From: Pseudoduganella violaceinigra DSM 15887
GTDB lineage: Bacteria > Pseudomonadota > Gammaproteobacteria > Burkholderiales > Burkholderiaceae_D
NCBI RefSeq assembly: GCF_000425385.1
Contig: NZ_KE384360.1
Location: forward strand, 192,196 to 256,195
DNA: 64,000 nt
Reading direction: 5' to 3'
This document shows, one piece after another, positions 31,356 through 39,259 of the stretch. Every line of letters begins with the position of its first letter. The stretch's first letter is position 1. The notes under the pieces are model-generated. The model worked only from the letters and a program-made list of their open reading frames with translations, had not been told where the DNA came from and did no database searches. Made by a program: the position numbers and the translations under genes.

Positions 31356-31628
31356 ATGGTTGACCTGAATGCCATGAGCAAGGAAGAACTGCACCAGTGG
31401 GTGGTAACCCTGCTGGCCGACATGTTCGAACTGGATGTGTCGGATGTGACGCCGACCACCAACCTGTACGAAGACCTGGATATCGACAGCATCGACGCCG
31501 TCGACCTGGCCGTGAAGCTGAAGCAGCTGACCGGCAAGCGCATGGGCCCTGAAACCTTCAAGACCATCCGCACCATCGACGACGTGGTGACGGCACTGCA
31601 AGGACTGGCGACCGAAGAGGCGGCTTGA
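31356..31628 (+). CDS. apeF: APE acyl carrier protein 2
   Basis: A 90-residue ACP with phosphopantetheine site Ser45 in EDLDIDSIDAVDLAVKL. It differs clearly from ACP 1 (different helix-2 surface), so the two probably have separate partners, as in known APE systems. GGAGAG precedes the ATG. Confidence 0.92.
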   Translation: MVDLNAMSKEELHQWVVTLLADMFELDVSDVTPTTNLYEDLDIDSIDAVDLAVKLKQLTGKRMGPETFKTIRTIDDVVTALQGLATEEAA

Positions 31629-32176
31629 TGTTCTGGACCGTGCTGACCGTGGCGCTCACGCTGCTGTACCCGCTGGCCATCTGGCTCGGGCACGGCCAGC
31701 TGGAGCCGCGCTGGCTGGCCTGCGTGCTGCTGCTGGCGGCGGCCACGCGGCTGCCCGCGCTGCGCATCAGCGGCGCCGCGCGCTGGTCGGTGGCGGGCGC
31801 GCTGGTGCTGGTCGCGCTGGCCGTGTGGAGCAATGTGCTGCTGCCATTGAAGCTCTATCCGGTCCTGGTCAACATGGCTTTCCTGGCGGCGTTCGGCTTC
31901 AGCCTGGCGACGCCCGTTTCGATGATCGAGCGCCTGGCGCGCTTGCGCGAGCCGGACCTGCCGCCTGAAGGCGTTGCGTACACGCGCCGCGTGACGCAGG
32001 CCTGGTGCGTGTTTTTCGTTGTCAACGGCTCGCTGGCGCTGGTGACGGCGCTGTGGGCCAGCGAGGCGGTGTGGTCGCTGTATAACGGCGTGATCGCCTA
32101 CGGCCTCATGGGCCTGATGTTCGGCGGCGAATTGCTGCTGCGCCGGCGCGTGCGCAAGGCGGTGACCCATGCGTGA
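31628..32176 (+). CDS. apeG: APE membrane protein, COG4648 type
   Basis: A 182-residue protein with four or five membrane helices (MFWTVLTVALTLLYPLAIWL; others near residues 45-65, 70-90, 115-135 and 145-165). COG4648-type membrane proteins sit at this place in APE clusters; the function is unknown. The ATG at 31628 overlaps the apeF stop by one base. It overlaps the next gene by 8 bp. Confidence 0.8.
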   Translation: MFWTVLTVALTLLYPLAIWLGHGQLEPRWLACVLLLAAATRLPALRISGAARWSVAGALVLVALAVWSNVLLPLKLYPVLVNMAFLAAFGFSLATPVSMIERLARLREPDLPPEGVAYTRRVTQAWCVFFVVNGSLALVTALWASEAVWSLYNGVIAYGLMGLMFGGELLLRRRVRKAVTHA

Positions 32177-33899
32177 TGCGTTGCTGCACCTGGCCGCGGA
32201 CCTGGGCGCCCGTCCCGCCGGGGCGCTGGCCGGCTGGCGCGGGACGCAGGCCGTCAGCTGCGCGGCGCTGGCGCAGCGGATGCGGGACTGGCAGCTGGCG
32301 CTGGCCGCGCATGCCGGCCGCAATTTCGCCCTGTATCTGGAGGACAGCCTGGAATTCGCCGCGGCGCTGCTGGGCGCCTGGCAGGCCGGCAAGACCATCT
32401 GGCTGAGCGCCGATGCGCTGCCCGCCAGCTGCGGCGCGCTGCGCGCACGTGTGGACGGCTTTATCGGCCTATTCCCGGCCGATTGCGCGCCGTTGGCGGC
32501 GCCCGCTGCCGCGGCGGATGCGCCGGCGCCGCGCGTGCTCGATGGCGCCTTCGAGGCGCTGGTGGTGCACACTTCCGGCAGCACCGGTGCGCCGCAGGCG
32601 ATTGCCAAGCGCCTGTCGCAAATGGCCAGCGAGGTGGACGTGCTGGAGGCGATGTTCGGCGCCAGCCTGGGCGGCGACACGGCGGTGCTTGCCACCGTCT
32701 CGCATCAGCATATCTACGGCCTGCTGTTCAAGGTGCTGTGGCCGCTGTGCGCCGGCCGTCCCGTCCTGGCCGACAGCGCGCTCTACCCGGAGGAGTTGGC
32801 GGCATTGCTGGCGCAACGCCCGTCGCTGCTGGTGAGTAGCCCGGCCCACCTGAAGCGCTTGCCGGAACTGGCCGGCTGGCAGGCTGCGCGCGGCCAGCTG
32901 CGCGCGGTATTTTCCTCCGGCGGCCCGCTGCCCGAAGAGGCGGCCTTCGCCTGCGCCGAACTGCTTGGCAAGGCGGCGGTCGAAGTATATGGCAGTTCCG
33001 AGACCGGCGGCGTGGCATGGCGCCAGCGCAGCCGGGCCGCTGCCGACGCGGCATGGACCGCGTTCCCGAATGTCCAATGGCGCCTGGATGACGAGGGCAT
33101 GTTTGCCGTGCGTTCGCCGCATCTGGCCGACGATCACTGGCTGCAGCTGGCCGACCGCGCCGAAGCCACTGCCGACGGCCGCTTCGAACTGCGCGGCCGC
33201 GCCGACCGCATTGTCAAGCTGGAAGAAAAACGCATTTCGCTGGACGCGCTGGAAGCGGCCTTGCGCGCCAGTCCACTGGTGGCTGAGGCCCGCCTGCTGC
33301 TGGACGACAGCGCAGCGCGCGCCTGCCTGGCCGCTTTCGTGGTGCTGGCGCCGCAAGGCCGCGAGCAACTGGCGGCGCAGGGCAAGCTGGCGCTGAACCG
33401 CGCCTTGCGCACCCTGCTGGCCGGCAGCGCCGAGGCCGTTGTGCTGCCGCGCCGCTGGCGCTATCTGGCGCAGATGCCGGTAAATACCCAGGGCAAGACC
33501 ACCCACGCGGCGCTGGCCGCCCTGCTGGCCGACGCGCCGGCCGAGGCCGGGCGCCCGGTAGAACCCGTATGGCGCGAGCTCGAGTGCAGCGCCACGTCGG
33601 CCAGTCTGACCCTGACCGTGCCGCCCGACCTGCTGTATTTCGACGGCCATTTTCCGGGCAGCCCGATCCTGCCCGGCGTGGTGCAGCTCGACTGGGCCAT
33701 CGCCCGCGGCCGCCATTATTTCGACATGCCGCCGGTATTTCGCGACGTCGCCATGCTGAAATTCCAGCAAATCATCGCGCCGGGCGCGACGTTGCAACTG
33801 GAACTGGCCTGGGATGCCGGCAAATCCAGCCTGCAATTCAAGTATTTGTCCGACACCGGACAACATGCCAGCGGCCGCGTGCTGTTTGCCGTAGCCTGA
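32169..33899 (+). CDS. APE AMP-ligase fused to a FabZ-like dehydratase
   Basis: A 576-residue two-domain protein. The first part (about 1-460) is an adenylate-forming ligase: VHTSGSTGAPQAIAKRLSQM is the P-loop, VYGSSETGGVAWRQR the A5 motif, and the end has LRGRADRIVKLEEKRISLDA and NTQGKTTHAA. It would activate the aromatic starter acid and load it onto an ACP (ApeH role). The last 110 residues are a hot-dog dehydratase (YFDGHFPGSPILPGVVQLDW; catalytic His in GHFPG), i.e. the ApeI role. Confidence 0.88.
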   Translation: MRDALLHLAADLGARPAGALAGWRGTQAVSCAALAQRMRDWQLALAAHAGRNFALYLEDSLEFAAALLGAWQAGKTIWLSADALPASCGALRARVDGFIGLFPADCAPLAAPAAAADAPAPRVLDGAFEALVVHTSGSTGAPQAIAKRLSQMASEVDVLEAMFGASLGGDTAVLATVSHQHIYGLLFKVLWPLCAGRPVLADSALYPEELAALLAQRPSLLVSSPAHLKRLPELAGWQAARGQLRAVFSSGGPLPEEAAFACAELLGKAAVEVYGSSETGGVAWRQRSRAAADAAWTAFPNVQWRLDDEGMFAVRSPHLADDHWLQLADRAEATADGRFELRGRADRIVKLEEKRISLDALEAALRASPLVAEARLLLDDSAARACLAAFVVLAPQGREQLAAQGKLALNRALRTLLAGSAEAVVLPRRWRYLAQMPVNTQGKTTHAALAALLADAPAEAGRPVEPVWRELECSATSASLTLTVPPDLLYFDGHFPGSPILPGVVQLDWAIARGRHYFDMPPVFRDVAMLKFQQIIAPGATLQLELAWDAGKSSLQFKYLSDTGQHASGRVLFAVA

Positions 33900-33917
33900 T
33901 TTTCAACCTTTGATCGA

Positions 33918-35012
33918 ATGCCCATGCAAGACAAATCGTTTTCCCCGCCGCGCCAATCGGCCTTCGCCGCCCGTTATGAAGCGCAGAAGATCGCATTCGG
34001 CCCCGTCGTGTTCCAGTGCGTGCGCTACGCGTGGAAGCGCGGCATGCTGCAAGCCCTGGCCGACGCTGGCGGCGCCGGCCTGAGCGTCGAACAGATGGCC
34101 GCCGGCGGCCAGTGGAGCGAGTACGCCCTGAAAGTTGTGCTGGAAACCTGCCTGTCGGCCGGCGTGGTGTCGCTCGAAAAGGGCTGCTATGTGCTGGACA
34201 AGGCCGGCTTCTGCGTCCTGACCGACAGGATCACGCAGATCAATATCGATTTCAACCACGACGTCTGCTACCAGGGCCTGTTCGACCTGGACCGCTCGCT
34301 GGACGCGCAGCAGCCGCTCGGCCTGAAGGCGCTCGGTGAATGGCCGACCCTGTACCAGGGCCTGTCGCAGCTGTCCGAGCCGACCAAGACCAGCTGGTTC
34401 GCCTTCGACCACTATTATTCGGACACTTCCTTCCCCGATATCCTGCCGGACGTGTTCGCCACTGCGCCGCGCAAGGTGATGGACATCGGCGCCAATACCG
34501 GCAAATTCAGCCTGGCGACCCTGGCCTACAACGCCGACGTGCACATGCACCTGGTGGACCTGCCGCGCCAGCTCGAGGTGGCGGAACAGAACCTGCAGGC
34601 GGCCGGCGTGCGCGAGCGCGCCAGCCTGCACCCGATCGACCTGCTGGACGACGCGCACCCGCTGCCGGCCGGCATGGACGTCATCTGGATGAGCCAATTC
34701 CTCAGCTGCTTCAGCGAGGCCGCCATCGCCAGCATCCTGCGCCGCGCCACCGAGGCGCTGTCCGAGCGCGGCCAGCTCATCATCATGGATACCTTCTGGG
34801 ACCGCCAGCAGTACGACATCGCCGCCTACTGCCTGATCAACACGTCGCCGTACTTCACCGCCATGGCCAGCGGCAATTCCAAGATCTACCAGGCCGCCGA
34901 CTACGTGCGCCTGGCGGAAGCGGCCGGCCTGCGCCTGCTGACCACGCGCGACAACATCGGCTATTGCCACTCGCTGCTGCGCTTCACCCGCGCCGGAGAC
35001 GCCGGTGTTTAA
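33918..35012 (+). CDS. apeB: APE SAM-dependent O-methyltransferase
   Basis: A 364-residue class I methyltransferase with an N-terminal winged-helix dimerisation domain (VRYAWKRGMLQALADAGGAG) and the SAM motif I VMDIGANTGKFSLATLAYNA near residue 195. It fits methylation of the aryl head hydroxyl, as in APE dialkyl/methoxy forms. A second ATG 6 bp downstream (33924) is possible. Its stop overlaps the glycosyltransferase start by 8 bp. Confidence 0.78.
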   Translation: MPMQDKSFSPPRQSAFAARYEAQKIAFGPVVFQCVRYAWKRGMLQALADAGGAGLSVEQMAAGGQWSEYALKVVLETCLSAGVVSLEKGCYVLDKAGFCVLTDRITQINIDFNHDVCYQGLFDLDRSLDAQQPLGLKALGEWPTLYQGLSQLSEPTKTSWFAFDHYYSDTSFPDILPDVFATAPRKVMDIGANTGKFSLATLAYNADVHMHLVDLPRQLEVAEQNLQAAGVRERASLHPIDLLDDAHPLPAGMDVIWMSQFLSCFSEAAIASILRRATEALSERGQLIIMDTFWDRQQYDIAAYCLINTSPYFTAMASGNSKIYQAADYVRLAEAAGLRLLTTRDNIGYCHSLLRFTRAGDAGV

Positions 35013-35748
35013 ACCCTGTTTCGTCATCCCCGTCTACAACCACGAGCACGCGATCGCGGGCGTGGTGGCGGGGCTGCTGCCGCACGGCCTGCACTGCGTG
35101 CTGGTGGATGACGGCAGCCGCCAGGAATGCGCCGCCGAACTGGCGCGCCTGGCGGCGGCACACCCGCGGCAGCTGAGCCTGGTGACGCATGCCGTCAACC
35201 AGGGCAAGGGCGGCGCGGTGATGACGGGCTTCCAGGCCGCCGCGCGCCTGGGCTATACCCATGCGCTGCAAGTGGACGCCGACGGCCAGCACAACCTGGA
35301 CGACGTGGCGGCCTTCCTGGCCAGCGCCGAGCAGCAGCCGCAGGCGCTGGTGGTGGGCTATCCGATCTACGACGCGTCCGTGCCGAAAGGCCGGCTGTAC
35401 GGGCGCTACGCGACCCATATCTGGGTCTGGATCAACACGCTTTCGCTGCAGATCAAGGATTCCATGTGCGGCTTTCGCGTCTATCCGCTGCAGCCGGTGC
35501 TGGCACTGATGGCGCGCCAGCGCCTGGGCCTGCGCATGAATTTCGATATCGAGATCCTGGTGCGCCTGTTCTGGGACGGCGTGCCGATGGTCAACCGCGC
35601 CACCCGGGTCGGCTATCCGGCCGACGGCGTGTCGCACTTTCAGGTCTGGCGCGACAACGTGCTGATTTCGCGCATGCATGCGCGCCTGTTCTTCGGCATG
35701 CTGTGGCGCGCGCCGCGCCTGCTGGCGCGCCGCTGGAGCGGTGCATGA
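35005..35748 (+). CDS. APE family-2 glycosyltransferase
   Basis: A 247-residue GT-A transferase: CFVIPVYNHEHAIAGVVAGL at the N-terminus, the metal/UDP site QVDADGQHN (DxD-like) near residue 90, and SMCGFRVYP. In E. coli the ApeJ protein joins a glycosyltransferase and an acyltransferase in one chain; here they are two genes. GTG start at 35005, overlapping the methyltransferase stop. It may glycosylate or mannosylate the lipid anchor. Confidence 0.82.
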   Translation: MFKPCFVIPVYNHEHAIAGVVAGLLPHGLHCVLVDDGSRQECAAELARLAAAHPRQLSLVTHAVNQGKGGAVMTGFQAAARLGYTHALQVDADGQHNLDDVAAFLASAEQQPQALVVGYPIYDASVPKGRLYGRYATHIWVWINTLSLQIKDSMCGFRVYPLQPVLALMARQRLGLRMNFDIEILVRLFWDGVPMVNRATRVGYPADGVSHFQVWRDNVLISRMHARLFFGMLWRAPRLLARRWSGA

Positions 35749-36689
35749 ACAAGGCCGCGCCGCGCCACTGGGCCGCGATCAACGAGGTGAGCTTCGTGGC
35801 GGGCATGCGCCTGCTGTTCTGGACCTTCCGCGTGTTCGGCCGCTGGCCGTTCCGCGCCATGCTGTACCCGGTGCTGTGCTGGTACCTGCTGGCGGCGCCG
35901 CGCGCGCGCCGCGTTTCGGGCGATTATTTGCGCCGCGTCGCCGCGTACGCGCCGGTGCCGCGCCTGGGCGTGCTGCGCCATTTCGCCGCCTTTGCCGAGA
36001 GCATTCTCGACAAGATGCTGCTGTGGGGCGGGCTGTACGACACGCGCGCCGTCACGGTGCACGGCGACCAGACCATCCAGCGCATGCTGGCGCAAGGGCA
36101 GGGCGGCCTGCTGCTGTGCTCGCACCTTGGCAACCTGGAGCTGTCGCGCGTACTCTCGCTGGGCTACCCGGATGTGAAGATCACGGTGCTGGTGCATACG
36201 CGCCACGCGCAAGCGTTCAACCGCCTGCTGGCGCGCCTGAATCCGGCCAGTGCCATGAATCTGGTGCAGGTGACGGACATGGATGCGGCGATGGCGATGC
36301 AATTGTCCGAGCGGGTGGCGCGCGGCGAACTGGTGGTGATGGCCGCCGACCGCGTACCGGTGGCGGACCAGCCGCGCGTGGCGACGGCTGACTTCCTGGG
36401 CGCGCCGGCGCCGTTCCCGATCGGACCGTATGTCCTGGCCGGCGTGCTGCAATGTCCGGTCTACCTGATTTTCCCGCTGCAGCGCGACGGCCGCAGCGAA
36501 CTGCATTTCGAACTGTTCAGCGAACGCGTGCGCCTGCCGCGCAAGGCGCGCGCGGCGGCGCTGCAGGAATGCGCGCAGCGCTACGCCGCCCGCCTGCAGC
36601 ACTACTGTGTGCAGGCCCCGCTGCAATGGTTCAATTTTTACGACTTCTGGCATTTACCGACACTGGATACTAGCGATGCACCTGGCTGA
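35745..36689 (+). CDS. APE LpxL-like lipid acyltransferase
   Basis: A 314-residue lysophospholipid acyltransferase of the HtrB/LpxL group: FVAGMRLLFWTFRVFGRWPF at the N-terminus, catalytic SHLGNLELSR (HxxxxD/E form) near residue 125, and VVMAADRVPVADQP. It corresponds to the acyltransferase half of ApeJ-type proteins. The ATG overlaps the glycosyltransferase stop (ATGA). Its end overlaps the ammonia-lyase start by 14 bp. Confidence 0.82.
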   Translation: MNKAAPRHWAAINEVSFVAGMRLLFWTFRVFGRWPFRAMLYPVLCWYLLAAPRARRVSGDYLRRVAAYAPVPRLGVLRHFAAFAESILDKMLLWGGLYDTRAVTVHGDQTIQRMLAQGQGGLLLCSHLGNLELSRVLSLGYPDVKITVLVHTRHAQAFNRLLARLNPASAMNLVQVTDMDAAMAMQLSERVARGELVVMAADRVPVADQPRVATADFLGAPAPFPIGPYVLAGVLQCPVYLIFPLQRDGRSELHFELFSERVRLPRKARAAALQECAQRYAARLQHYCVQAPLQWFNFYDFWHLPTLDTSDAPG

Positions 36690-38232
36690 CCTGACCAACA
36701 CCAAGCGCGCCGTGCGCTTCGACCGCAACCGACTGACGATCGAAGACATCGTCGATATCGCCGCCGGGCGCGCGCAAGCCGTGCTGTCGGACGATCCGGC
36801 CTACCGCGCCATGATCCAGCGCGGCGCCGATTTCCTCGACCGCCTGCTGCGCGAGGACGGCAATATCTACGGCGTGACCACCGGCTACGGCGATTCCTGC
36901 ACCGTCAACGTGCCGGCCGAACTGGTGGCCGAATTGCCGCACCACCTGTACACCTACCACGGCTGCGGCCTGGGCGAGCATTTCTCGCCGGCGCAGACGC
37001 GCGCCATCCTGGCCGCGCGTCTGGCGTCGCTGTCCAAGGGCTTCTCGGGCGTCAGCCTGGACCTGCTGGAGCAGATTGCGCGCCTGCTCGACGCCGGCCT
37101 GCTGCCGCTGATCCCGAGCGAAGGCTCGGTCGGCGCCAGCGGCGACCTGACCCCGCTGTCCTACCTGGCGGCGGTGCTGTGCGGCGAGCGCGAAGTCTGG
37201 CGCAATGGCGAAACCGTGCCGGCCGCGCAGGCGCTGGCCGAAGCGGGCATCGCGCCGCTGCGTCTGCGCCCGAAGGAAGGCCTGGCCATCATGAACGGCA
37301 CCGCCGTCATGACCGCGCTGGCCTGCCTGGCGTACGACCGCGCCGAATACCTGGTGCGCCTGTGCACCCGCATCACCGCGATGGCGTCCTTCACGCTGGA
37401 CGGCAACGCCCACCACTTCAACGAAGTGCTGTTCTCGGTCAAGCCGCACAGCGGCATGCAGCAGGTGGCGGCGTGGCTGCGCAGCGACCTGCCGACCGCG
37501 CTGCTGGAACGCAACGGCAAGCGCCTGCAGGACCGCTACTCGATCCGCTGCGCGCCGCACGTGATCGGCGTGCTGGCCGATGCGCTGCCGTTCTTCCGCA
37601 GCGCGATCGAGAATGAACTGAACAGCGCCAACGACAATCCGATCATCGATCCGGACGGCGAGACCGTGCTGCACGGCGGCCATTTCTACGGCGGCCACAT
37701 CGCCTTCGCCATGGACGGCATGAAGAACGCGGTGGCCAACCTGGCCGACCTGATGGACCGCCAGATGGCGCTGATGGTCGACACCCGCTACAACCACGGC
37801 CTGCCGAGCAACCTGTCCGGCGCCACCGGCCCGCGCGCGGCCATCAACCACGGCCTGAAGGCGCTGCAGATCAGCGTCTCGGCGTGGACCGCGGAAGCGC
37901 TCAAGCTGACCATGCCGGCGTCGGTCTTCTCGCGTTCCACCGAATGCCACAACCAGGACAAGGTCAGCATGGGCACCATCGCCGCGCGCGACTGCCTGCG
38001 CGTGCTGGAACTGGTGGAGCAGTGCGCCGCCGCGCTGCTGGTGACGGTGCGCCAGGGCGTGCACCTGCGCTGCCGCGAAAACCCGGACATGGCGCCGCAG
38101 GCGGCGCTGGCCGCCATGCAGCAGCGCTTGGCCGAGGATATCGCCGTGGTGGCGGAAGACCGCCGTCTCGACCCGGAACTGCGCCAACTGGTGCAGCGCA
38201 TCCGCAGCCAGGCATGGGAACTGTATGCGTAA
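36676..38232 (+). CDS. aromatic amino acid ammonia-lyase (HAL/TAL/PAL type)
   Basis: A 518-residue MIO enzyme. The self-forming Ala154-Ser155-Gly156 lies in SVGASGDLTPLSYL, and YGVTTGYGDSC is the Tyr loop. It releases ammonia from His, Tyr or Phe. The substrate-choice segment (HHLYTYHGCGLG) has Tyr-His where RsTAL has His-Leu and histidases have Ser-His, so the substrate is not fixed by sequence. In this cluster, making cinnamate or p-coumarate as starter is most likely. The ATG at 36676 overlaps the acyltransferase end; the earlier open frame (36607) has no match. Confidence 0.88.
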   Translation: MHLADLTNTKRAVRFDRNRLTIEDIVDIAAGRAQAVLSDDPAYRAMIQRGADFLDRLLREDGNIYGVTTGYGDSCTVNVPAELVAELPHHLYTYHGCGLGEHFSPAQTRAILAARLASLSKGFSGVSLDLLEQIARLLDAGLLPLIPSEGSVGASGDLTPLSYLAAVLCGEREVWRNGETVPAAQALAEAGIAPLRLRPKEGLAIMNGTAVMTALACLAYDRAEYLVRLCTRITAMASFTLDGNAHHFNEVLFSVKPHSGMQQVAAWLRSDLPTALLERNGKRLQDRYSIRCAPHVIGVLADALPFFRSAIENELNSANDNPIIDPDGETVLHGGHFYGGHIAFAMDGMKNAVANLADLMDRQMALMVDTRYNHGLPSNLSGATGPRAAINHGLKALQISVSAWTAEALKLTMPASVFSRSTECHNQDKVSMGTIAARDCLRVLELVEQCAAALLVTVRQGVHLRCRENPDMAPQAALAAMQQRLAEDIAVVAEDRRLDPELRQLVQRIRSQAWELYA

Positions 38233-38659
38233 GAAAACCGAAGCGCGCTGGTTTGCCGAAGTCGAGATGCAGGTCCAGTTCTTCGACCTGGACCCGATGG
38301 AGATCGTCTGGCACGGCAACTACGTCAAATACCTGGAGGTGGTGCGCTGCGCCCTGCTCGACAAGATCGGCTACAACTATGTCGAGATGAAGGCTTCCGG
38401 TTACGCCTGGCCCATCGTCGACATGCAGCTGCGCTACGCGGCGCCGGCCACTTTCGGCCAGGTGCTCAGATTGCGCGCTGAAATCGTGGAATGGGAAAAC
38501 CGCCTGAAGATTGATTACCTGATCAGCGACGCGGCCAGCGGGCGCCGCCTGAACAAGGCCAGCACGGTGCAGGTGGCGGTCGATATGGCGACGCGGGAGA
38601 TGTGTTTCGTGTCGCCGGCGGTGCTGTTCGCGAAGCTGGGAGTGCCTGCGCCATGCTGA
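38225..38659 (+). CDS. apeK: APE hot-dog thioesterase (YbgC/FadM type)
   Basis: A 144-residue single hot-dog domain: VQFFDLDPMEIVWHGNYVKY is the classic YbgC motif with catalytic Asp and the HGNY turn. It would release or edit acyl-ACP/CoA intermediates. It overlaps the ammonia-lyase by 8 bp. Confidence 0.9.
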   Translation: MRKKTEARWFAEVEMQVQFFDLDPMEIVWHGNYVKYLEVVRCALLDKIGYNYVEMKASGYAWPIVDMQLRYAAPATFGQVLRLRAEIVEWENRLKIDYLISDAASGRRLNKASTVQVAVDMATREMCFVSPAVLFAKLGVPAPC

Positions 38660-39258
38660 AACAGCTGATGCTCGCGGCCCTGCTGGCGGCCGCTGCCGCC
38701 GGGGCCCAGGCGGGCGCGCCGATTGCCCGGATCCAGTCCATGCTGGCCAAGCCGGATGTGCTGTGCGGCCGCTTCGACCAGACCAAGCAGCTGGCGGGCA
38801 TGAAGAAGCCGCTGCTGTCGAACGGCCGCTTCTGCGTGGTCAAAGGCAAGGGTGTGTTGTGGCGCACCCTTAAACCGTTCCCTAGCACGCTGCGCCTGAC
38901 GCGCGACGAAATCGTCCACCTGCAGGGCGAGCGCGTGGCAATGCGCATGGATGCGAAAAGCGAGCCGGTGGTGCGCATGATCAATAGCGTGCTGTTCTCG
39001 CTGCTGGGCGGCGATCTGGCGCAGCTGGACAAGCTGTTCGAGGTGGACGGCTCGGCCGACAAGGACGGCTGGCAGGTGGCGCTGAAGGCGCGCGAGCCGG
39101 CGCTGGCCAAAGCCGTCGGCGCGATCAGCATGGAAGGCGGCGCCTACGTCAAACGCATCGACATGAACGAGGCCGCCGGCGACAAGACCAGCATCGTGTT
39201 CTCCCTGATGCAGGCGGGCGAGGCGGCCATGACGGCGGAAGAAGCGGCGCAGTTCTGA
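38653..39258 (+). CDS. apeL: APE outer-membrane lipoprotein carrier (LolA-like)
   Basis: A 201-residue periplasmic protein with signal peptide (LKQLMLAALLAAAAAGAQAG) and LolA-like fold (LCGRFDQTKQLAGMKKPLLS, then GVLWRTLKPFPSTLRL). It probably carries the polyene lipid across the periplasm. The ATG at 38653 lies 6 bp inside the thioesterase gene; the longer frame upstream is out of family. Confidence 0.85.
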   Translation: MLKQLMLAALLAAAAAGAQAGAPIARIQSMLAKPDVLCGRFDQTKQLAGMKKPLLSNGRFCVVKGKGVLWRTLKPFPSTLRLTRDEIVHLQGERVAMRMDAKSEPVVRMINSVLFSLLGGDLAQLDKLFEVDGSADKDGWQVALKAREPALAKAVGAISMEGGAYVKRIDMNEAAGDKTSIVFSLMQAGEAAMTAEEAAQF

Positions 39259-39259
39259 T

